DNA of 23,613 bases from CAZEHO01 sp964511945 (GTDB taxonomy: Bacteria; Actinomycetota; Acidimicrobiia; Spongiisociales; UBA11373), in the NCBI GenBank assembly GCA_964511945.1, contig CAZEHO010000039.1:1-23613 (forward strand). The letters run 5' to 3'. A model generated the notes under the pieces. That model did not search any database. It saw nothing but the letters and a program-made list of their open reading frames with translations, and was not told where the DNA came from. The translations under genes and the position numbers were made by a program. Shown here one piece after another: positions 18,637 through 23,613 of this stretch. The first letter of the stretch is position 1, and the number at the start of each line of letters is the position of its first letter.

Positions 18637-18986
18637 CGCTTGGGCTCGAACCAGAACACCGGCGCCTCGAGACCGTCCTGACCTTGAGTGACTCCGGTCG
18701 CTACGAGCGCGCCGTCCAACGACGTGGCCGCAAACACGGCACTGGTTCCAAACACCGGCGAATCGAATTCGAGAGCCTGCCACCGACCATCGTCCGATCG
18801 TGACCAGCGCAGCACCGATTCTCAGGAGTCGTGTCCGATCAGCAGCGGGCCGTCGTCTCTATCGACGACGGCAACAAGACCGATCCAGTGGTCGGGGAGC
18901 TGCATCTTGGGGATCACGGGGTGGCGTCCGCCAAGTGCCTCGACGACTTCAAGGCCATCCGGGTGGAGCGCTGAGGTGCACCGGGT
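18637..18986 (-). pseudogene. Remnant of a sialidase-like beta-propeller protein, interrupted by TGA
   Basis: Read on the minus strand directly after the stop codon of the S9 peptidase and in the same frame, about 115 codons look protein-like. First comes LPDHWIGLVAVVDRDDGPLL, then an in-frame TGA at 18824-18822. The frame then goes on with LRWSRSDDGRWQALEF, FAATSLDGALVATGV and APVFWFEPK. The repeated pattern of W-S-x-DDG and DGxLVAxG resembles the short blades of sialidase-like secreted propellers. No start codon with a ribosome site is seen, and the end runs into the 3' end of prfA. It is most simply the decayed tail of a lost gene; the TGA probably arose from CGA or GGA. Confidence 0.55.
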
Positions 18987-20906
18987 TCAGACCTCGATGA
19001 CCGGCTCCAGGCTCCCGGCCGGCTCGAACCCGAAGACCTGCCCGTAGAAGGACAGCTCGGCCTCGAGCACCTTGACCTGGTTCTCGGCCTTGCGGAACCC
19101 GTGCCCTTCTCCCTCGAACTCGATCAGGGCCACTGGCACCCCGTTCTCCCGCAGCTTCTCGGCCATCAGTTCTGCCTGCTTTGGAGGCACCACCCGGTCC
19201 TCGAGCCCCTGGAAGAGGACGATGGGGCAGGCGATCTGATCCGCGTGGAAGATCGGGGAGCGCTCCCGGTACACCTCCTCGGCTTCGGGCAGGGGTCCGA
19301 TCAGCCAGTCGAGATAGCGGGATTCGAACTTGTGGGTGTGTTCGGCAAGGAGCTTCAGATCGGCCACACCGAAGTGGCTGGCTCCTGCGGCGAAGTCGTC
19401 CCTGAACGCGAGTACCGCCAGCGTCGTGTATCCGCCGGCGCTGCCGCCGCGAATGGCGAGCCGGTCCCCGTCGGCCTTCCCGCCGGCCACGAGGTGCTGC
19501 GCGGCAAGGGCGCAGTCGCGAACGTCCACGATGCCCCAGGTGCCGGCGAGGCGTTCCCAGTAGGCCCGTCCGTAACCGGCCGATCCGCCGTAGTCGACGT
19601 CCACGACCGCAAACCCCCTGCTCGTCCAGTACTGGATCCCGAGGCTGAGCGCGGTCGTAGTGCCGCCGGTCGGACCGCCGTGGCTGAACACGATCAGCGG
19701 GGGCTGTTCGCCGGCCGGCGCCGAGAACTCAGGGTTCCTCGGGGGGTAGTGGTAACCGTACGCGAGGCCATCGGGGGTCTCGAAGGCGACGATCTCGGGA
19801 ACCGAGAGGTACGTCGGATCGATTGCCGGCCCACCGGGAGCGGTGAGGAACTCGGAGCTGCGTCGATCGACGTCCACCACGGTGATCTGCGGTGCCCGGT
19901 CGGCGGCTCCCGTGATGAGCACCAGGTCTCGTCCATCGAGGGCAACGTACGGCAGGATGGCGGTGCCGGGCGATTCGATCTCCCGCAGCCCGGCCGCCCC
20001 CTCGTGCACCAGGATGCGCGGTCCGCCGGCCCCGGTGGCGACCATGACCAGGTTGCCGTCGCCCAGGAACGCCATTCGGCTGCGGCGGAAGGTCCACGCC
20101 GTCGAACCGACATCGCCGTCGATCTGGCAAACCGGCTTCACCTCGTCGTCCATCAGCCGGTACGGGTTCCACCACCCGCTGCGGTCGGAACTGAAGTAGA
20201 GGTCGCCGTCGGGTGACCAGGTCGGCTGGAAGATGGACTCCGCATCGCCGCCGGCTACCGCCTCCGGGGTCCCCATCACACCGTGCTCGTCGATCGGTGC
20301 CACATACAGCGTGGTGCCGTTCCACGGCATGTTGGGGTGGTCCCACGCCACGAACGCGAGTTGGGAGCCGTCGGGGCTGAGTCGCGGCGACGCACAGAAG
20401 TCGTGCCCCGAGACGATTCGTTCGGGGTCGGCGGACCCGTCCAGCGGAATCAGAACGAGGTCGTTGAGCGGTTCGCCCTCAGCCTGGTGCAGTTCCCGCA
20501 CCCAGATTCCCCACTCGCGGCTGAGCGTTGCATCCGCGTAGCGGGCGCCGGCGGGGATCTCCGGCTCAGGGGTGATCGGTGCCGGATCGGAATCATCTTC
20601 GAACCGGTAGATCCGCTGATCCTCGAAGCTGCTGGCGAAGAGCACGCCACGGGCGACGGCGTATGCGCCGCCGCCGTACTCATGGACCCGGGTGCGAGCG
20701 TTGAAGCCTTCGGGGACTGCGTCTGTGACGGTGCCGTCACCACTGCGGCGGACAACGACGCTGCGGCCGCCTTCGAGGGGCCTGCTCTCCATCCAGTAGA
20801 TGTCGGTCCCGTCGACCTCTATGGAGTCGGAATAGGCGACCGACGCCTGGGTGACCAGGTCGGGTGAGATCGGTGATTCCCACGAACCGTAGGGGGCGAT
20901 CCTCAT
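18987..20906 (-). CDS. S9 family prolyl oligopeptidase-like serine peptidase
   Basis: The protein has 639 residues from the ATG at 20906 (GAGGAG at a spacing of 4); the frame extends 11 codons further but without a ribosome site. A beta-propeller occupies about 1-385 (repeats such as SPRLSPDGSQLAFVAWD and QPTWSPDGDLYFSSDRSGWWN). The alpha/beta hydrolase domain follows with SHGGPTGGTT and the triad S489 (GGSAGG), D570 (LEDRVVP) and H602 (GEGHGF), in normal spacing. This fits the S9C acylaminoacyl-peptidase-like group, which cleaves short peptides. No signal peptide is seen, so it is likely cytoplasmic. It points against the surrounding genes and separates prfA from prmC. Confidence 0.93.
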   Translation of the reverse strand: MRIAPYGSWESPISPDLVTQASVAYSDSIEVDGTDIYWMESRPLEGGRSVVVRRSGDGTVTDAVPEGFNARTRVHEYGGGAYAVARGVLFASSFEDQRIYRFEDDSDPAPITPEPEIPAGARYADATLSREWGIWVRELHQAEGEPLNDLVLIPLDGSADPERIVSGHDFCASPRLSPDGSQLAFVAWDHPNMPWNGTTLYVAPIDEHGVMGTPEAVAGGDAESIFQPTWSPDGDLYFSSDRSGWWNPYRLMDDEVKPVCQIDGDVGSTAWTFRRSRMAFLGDGNLVMVATGAGGPRILVHEGAAGLREIESPGTAILPYVALDGRDLVLITGAADRAPQITVVDVDRRSSEFLTAPGGPAIDPTYLSVPEIVAFETPDGLAYGYHYPPRNPEFSAPAGEQPPLIVFSHGGPTGGTTTALSLGIQYWTSRGFAVVDVDYGGSAGYGRAYWERLAGTWGIVDVRDCALAAQHLVAGGKADGDRLAIRGGSAGGYTTLAVLAFRDDFAAGASHFGVADLKLLAEHTHKFESRYLDWLIGPLPEAEEVYRERSPIFHADQIACPIVLFQGLEDRVVPPKQAELMAEKLRENGVPVALIEFEGEGHGFRKAENQVKVLEAELSFYGQVFGFEPAGSLEPVIEV

Positions 20907-20937
20907 GGTGCTCCTCGCGACACAGACCGGAGGGGAC

Positions 20938-20967
20938 ACGCTACCGATCTCACCGGCGAGTTGTCCC
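20938..20967 (-). promoter_or_regulatory. Putative promoter of the S9 peptidase gene
   Basis: On the minus strand, GGGACA (20967-20962) and TAGCGT (20943-20938) are spaced by 18 bases and predict a start near 20931, about 25 nt before the ATG. It lies in the 86-bp divergent gap to prmC; no clear promoter for prmC was found on the other strand. Confidence 0.4.
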
Positions 20968-20992
20968 GGCGGGATGCGATCATAGGTGCCCG

Positions 20993-21739
20993 ATGCCCGA
21001 ACTCCCCGCCCATGAATACGAACGTCTGGCAGCCGTCGCCGCTGGTCCCGACCTCGATCGGCTCATCAGCCGCCGCAACGCCGGCGAACCGCTGCAGTAC
21101 CTGGAGGGAACCGCCCCGTTTGGCCCACTCGACCTGGTGGTCGATCCCAGAGTGCTGATCCCGCGGCCGGAGACGGAGCAACTGTGGGAACTGGCCGTGG
21201 AGGCCTTGGGTGATGCCGGTCCGGGGACCGCGATCGTCGATATCGGCACCGGCAGTGGAGCCCTTGCCCTGGCGCTCAAGCATGCGTTCCCGAAGGCTCA
21301 GGTCTACGGGACGGACCTCAGCGGAGATGCCCTCGAAGTTGCTCGGGAGAACGCAGCCCGGCTGGGGCTCGAGGTGACCTATCTCCAGGGCGATCTCTTC
21401 GAGGCGCTGCCGCAGCGGCTGATGGGCCGGATCGACCTGTTGGTGTCCAATCCTCCTTACGTTGCAGCAGGGGAGTGGGGCAACCTGCCCGTCGACGTCC
21501 GGCATGAGCCGCGGGCTGCCCTGGTTGCCGGCCCCGAGGGGACCGAAGTGCTCGCCCGAATCGCCGACGATGCCTACTGGTGGCTCGGTGTGGGCGGCTA
21601 CGTGATCTGTGAGATCGGCGAAACGCAAGGCGCCGCCGCAGACGGGCTGTTCTTCGCATTCGATCGCGGGATCCGGCAGGATCTCACGGGCCGGGACCGC
21701 TTCGTGGTGGGACGGAAGGGCGCGGCGTGTTGCGTGTGA
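20993..21739 (+). CDS. prmC: Release factor glutamine methyltransferase, short N-terminal domain
   Basis: PrmC uses S-adenosylmethionine to methylate the GGQ glutamine of release factors. From the ATG at 20993 the protein has 248 residues, about 30 fewer than E. coli PrmC. The deficit is in the N-terminal helical domain, reduced to about 40 residues before GEPLQYLEGTAPFG and VLIPRPETEQLW. The SAM-binding IVDIGTGSGALALAL and the catalytic NPPY (153-156) are intact. The frame is open upstream to 20864, but that part overlaps the peptidase start antisense and has no family character. No ribosome site is evident. It presumably acts on the PrfA encoded upstream. Confidence 0.94.
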   Translation: MPELPAHEYERLAAVAAGPDLDRLISRRNAGEPLQYLEGTAPFGPLDLVVDPRVLIPRPETEQLWELAVEALGDAGPGTAIVDIGTGSGALALALKHAFPKAQVYGTDLSGDALEVARENAARLGLEVTYLQGDLFEALPQRLMGRIDLLVSNPPYVAAGEWGNLPVDVRHEPRAALVAGPEGTEVLARIADDAYWWLGVGGYVICEIGETQGAAADGLFFAFDRGIRQDLTGRDRFVVGRKGAACCV

Positions 21740-21742
21740 AGA

Positions 21743-21807
21743 AGAGGTCAGAGGTCAGAAGTCAGAGGTCAGAAGCTCTGATCTCTGATCTCCGATATCT
21801 GACCTCA
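21743..21807. repeat. Self-complementary heptad array after prmC
   Basis: Four 7-bp units of the AGAGGTC type (21743-21770) are followed by a centre AGAAGCTCT (21771-21779), then four units of the GATCTCT type (21780-21807). The two sides are near reverse complements, so the array can fold into one hairpin of about 65 nt with scattered mismatches. It starts three bases after the prmC stop codon and ends 20 bp before tsaC. It may act as a terminator or an mRNA stability element. It belongs with the arrays at 6991 and 14417. Confidence 0.7.
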
Positions 21808-21827
21808 GGCCGATGGGGCGGATTCGC

Positions 21828-22400
21828 ATGACCGATCTCGCTCTCGCTCTGCGCGCCTTGCAGGATGGTCTCGTCGTTGGCCTCCCCACCGACACCGTGT
21901 ACGGCATCGGGGTCGACCCGTGGAACGACGCCGCCCTGGCCAAGCTGTTTGCCGTCAAGCAGCGTCCGGCCGACATGGCAATCCCGATCCTCGCCGGCGA
22001 CCTCGCCGGAGTAGCCCGGCTTGCAGAGGTCTCCGAAGCGATCACAGCGGCCGCCGACCGGTTCTGGCCGGGTCCGCTCACACTGGTCCTGCCTCGAGTC
22101 GCGGGGCTTCCCGACTGGATCGGCGATCCGGAGCGGGACACCGTCGGGGTTCGAATCCCCGATCATCCAACCGCGCTGGCACTGCTGCGAGCTGCCGGCC
22201 CGCTCTCCGTCACCAGCGCAAACCTGAGTGGACAACCTCCGGCTCTGAATGATCGGGAGGCCGCCGATGTGCTGGGTCGCGGTGTTGCGGTGTACCTTGC
22301 GGGCGACGCGGCAGGTGGAGCGGCCTCGACCGTGGTGGACCTGACCGGGCCGGAACCGGTGGTCCTGCGAGACGGACCGACCCGATGGGAGCAGGAGTGA
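21828..22400 (+). CDS. tsaC: L-threonylcarbamoyladenylate synthase (TsaC/Sua5 type)
   Basis: The enzyme makes threonylcarbamoyl-AMP from threonine, bicarbonate and ATP, the first step to the t6A37 base of ANN-decoding tRNAs. From the ATG at 21828 the protein has 190 residues, the length of the single-domain TsaC form without the C-terminal Sua5 domain. Motifs: GLPTDTVYGIGVDP, FAVKQRPADMAIPIL, WPGPLTLVLP and SVTSANLSGQPP. An ATG at 21813 is also possible; 21828 is favoured by family starts and a nearby GGGGCGG. The position after prmC is the common order in many bacteria. Its end overlaps the next gene. Confidence 0.94.
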   Translation: MTDLALALRALQDGLVVGLPTDTVYGIGVDPWNDAALAKLFAVKQRPADMAIPILAGDLAGVARLAEVSEAITAAADRFWPGPLTLVLPRVAGLPDWIGDPERDTVGVRIPDHPTALALLRAAGPLSVTSANLSGQPPALNDREAADVLGRGVAVYLAGDAAGGAASTVVDLTGPEPVVLRDGPTRWEQE

Positions 22401-23155
22401 CCGGACGATTCTTCAGACCCAGAGCGGAACCGATCGAGTTCCAACCACCGGACATCCGGAGCTTCTGGTACGCCGTTGCGATCGGTTCGGCCTTCTCCCT
22501 GGCATCGTTCTGGGCGGTGTTCTTCGGAGCGATGGCGATCTCCGGCAACGACCAACCCGGTCCGATCTCACTCGCCGGGGTACTGGCACCCGGTAGCCGC
22601 TTCAATCCCGACTCGTCGGCTGCGATCTGGTTCGGGGTCGGCCTGGCCTTGATGCCCGTGGCGCTCTACATCATGGCCCTCATGACCCTGAAGCCCTTCC
22701 AGGCCATGACGTTCGTGACCGGCACGGTGATGGCGCTGGCGGTGTGGGTCTGGCTGCCTGCGGTGACCGGTGAGCCGCTGACCCCGACAGTTGCCGCCTA
22801 CGGCGCCGGCGGCGCCACCGTTCTGGGCTACCGCTATCTGCGCAAGGTCAGATATCGAGTCGTCGCGGTGCTATTCGTCACGGTGTACGAGTTCCTGTTC
22901 TTCGGCGTAGTGCCGCTCGTGTCGCTCGTTCTCGGCCCGATCGCAATCCTGCCGGCGATCGGTTGGGCCGACCGGATCGGACAGCGCCGGGCCCGGCAGC
23001 TTGAAGCCCGGGCGGCTGCACCGCGGCCCTCGCGGCGGGGGGAGAGGGCGGCCTCCGACGACGGGAAGAAGCCGGCGCGGGCGGGGAGGAGCGCCGCTGC
23101 CCGGGCCCGGACGCCGCAGCGTCGCGGCCGCAGCGGGGTCAAGCGGCGGAGATAG
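22397..23155 (+). CDS. Uncharacterised membrane protein with basic C-terminal tail
   Basis: From the GTG at 22397, overlapping the tsaC stop codon as GTGA, the protein has 252 residues; the ATG at 22385 would add four residues. About five hydrophobic segments are seen, roughly at 22-47, 76-98, 103-122, 128-145 and 154-185. The last 65 residues are rich in arginine, lysine and alanine and are probably cytoplasmic and disordered. No catalytic motif or known family is recognised. Overlap with tsaC suggests co-expression. In some actinobacteria small membrane proteins linked to the ATP synthase or cell wall lie at this point of the cluster, but no such identity can be claimed. Confidence 0.8.
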   Translation: MTGRFFRPRAEPIEFQPPDIRSFWYAVAIGSAFSLASFWAVFFGAMAISGNDQPGPISLAGVLAPGSRFNPDSSAAIWFGVGLALMPVALYIMALMTLKPFQAMTFVTGTVMALAVWVWLPAVTGEPLTPTVAAYGAGGATVLGYRYLRKVRYRVVAVLFVTVYEFLFFGVVPLVSLVLGPIAILPAIGWADRIGQRRARQLEARAAAPRPSRRGERAASDDGKKPARAGRSAAARARTPQRRGRSGVKRRR

Positions 23156-23192
23156 GCACGGCGGCGGATCTGGCCCTGGGGGACCACCCCAC

Positions 23193-23198
23193 TACGCT
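23193..23198 (+). promoter_or_regulatory. -10 box of glyA
   Basis: TACGCT lies 28 bases before the glyA ATG and predicts a start near 23205 with a leader of about 22 nt, which contains the GGAGG ribosome site at 23214-23218. No convincing -35 box is seen. Confidence 0.45.
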
Positions 23199-23226
23199 TC
23201 GCGAAACCGCAGTGGAGGAACCCTCG

Positions 23227-23613
23227 ATGGTCGACATGCGCCCGCTCTCGGAAGCTGATCTAGAGCTCGAAGCGCTCATCCACGCTGACGTCGAGCGGCA
23301 GCGTTCGAAGATCCATTTGATCGCATCGGAGAACTTCGCCTCGCGTGCGGTCTTGGAGGCCAGCGGCTCCGTCTTCACCAACAAGTACTCCGAGGGTCTG
23401 CCGGGCAAGCGCTACTACGAGGGCTGCGTCGTCGTCGACGACATGGAGAATCTGGCCCGGGAGCGGGCCAAGGCCCTCTTTGGGGCGGAGCACGCCAACG
23501 TGCAGCCGCACAGCGGTTCCCAGGCCAACATGGGCGTGTACTTCAGCCTGCTGAGGCCCGGCGACAAGATCCTCGGGATGCGGCTCGACCAGGGCGGCCA
23601 CCTCACCCACGGT
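23227..23613 (+). CDS. glyA: Serine hydroxymethyltransferase, cut by the window end
   Basis: This PLP enzyme converts serine and tetrahydrofolate to glycine and methylene-tetrahydrofolate. The first 129 codons are present, in frame to the last base of the window. The ATG has GGAGG at a spacing of 8. Family motifs are clear: HLIASENFASRAVLEASGS, TNKYSEGLPGKRYYEGC, NVQPHSGSQANMGVYFSLL and the final GGHLTHG. The PLP lysine lies beyond the window. The remaining two thirds of the protein cannot be judged. Confidence 0.97.
   Translation, partial: MVDMRPLSEADLELEALIHADVERQRSKIHLIASENFASRAVLEASGSVFTNKYSEGLPGKRYYEGCVVVDDMENLARERAKALFGAEHANVQPHSGSQANMGVYFSLLRPGDKILGMRLDQGGHLTHG

Noticed and set aside
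18822..18824. TGA as a selenocysteine or reassigned codon
   Set aside because: No SECIS-like hairpin was seen after it, the residue is not in a redox motif, and other genes in the window use TGA as a stop codon in normal places.
19101..20216. 371-residue plus-strand open frame inside the S9 peptidase
   Set aside because: It lies antisense to a gene with an intact catalytic triad and has compositional bias only.
21743..21807. CRISPR array
   Set aside because: The units are only seven bases, contiguous and without spacers, and no cas gene is present.

Overview
The window is high-GC and gene-dense. The WhiB-family regulator, DUF3107 protein, Ku/ATP-dependent ligase pair and leaderless-looking promoters point to the Actinomycetota. 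The Cys-poor Mrp, the lack of thrB beside hom-thrC and the general flavour suggest a deep branch such as Acidimicrobiia, but that finer placement is inference. No phage, plasmid, insertion sequence or CRISPR array was seen. This is chromosomal core sequence with a few accessory insertions.

Region 1 (1-5600), iron-sulfur and redox theme. Aconitase (acnA) and, directly upstream on the same minus strand, a winged-helix regulator with a SufR-like three-cysteine C-terminus. Divergent from them and only 64 bp away is an Mrp/ApbC P-loop ATPase that contains no cysteine at all. A DUF3107 protein follows, then a strong hairpin, then a convergent WhiB1/WblE-type Fe-S regulator whose promoter carries an exact TGTGA-N6-TCACA (CRP/GlxR-type) palindrome.

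Region 2 (5600-8930), repair and accessory genes. A YqeY-like protein overlaps an ATP-dependent DNA ligase of the bacterial NHEJ type. Ku is convergent with the ligase. A CPBP-family membrane protein follows, preceded by a 10-bp-arm inverted repeat. Then comes tRNA-Arg(CCG), divergent from argS.

Region 3 (8930-23613), amino-acid and translation block. The order is argS, hom, thrC, a GT-C-like membrane protein, rho, rpmE (type B), DUF1385, prfA, an S9 peptidase on the opposite strand, prmC, tsaC/sua5, a membrane protein and glyA (cut by the window end). From my knowledge of actinobacterial genomes this resembles the common hom-thrC-thrB-rho-rpmE-prfA-prmC-sua5 order. Here a membrane glycosyltransferase sits where thrB is expected, and a peptidase plus a decayed gene remnant are inserted between prfA and prmC. 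PrmC methylates the GGQ of the PrfA encoded nearby, and TsaC makes the tRNA t6A precursor.

The most unusual non-coding signal is a set of three intergenic arrays with an exact 7-bp period (6991-7039, 14417-14444, 21743-21807), each starting or ending at a stop codon. The last forms a roughly 65-nt hairpin of four heptads against four. I did not find a convincing new multi-gene system. The regulatory arrangement around the Fe-S genes and the heptad arrays are the best leads.
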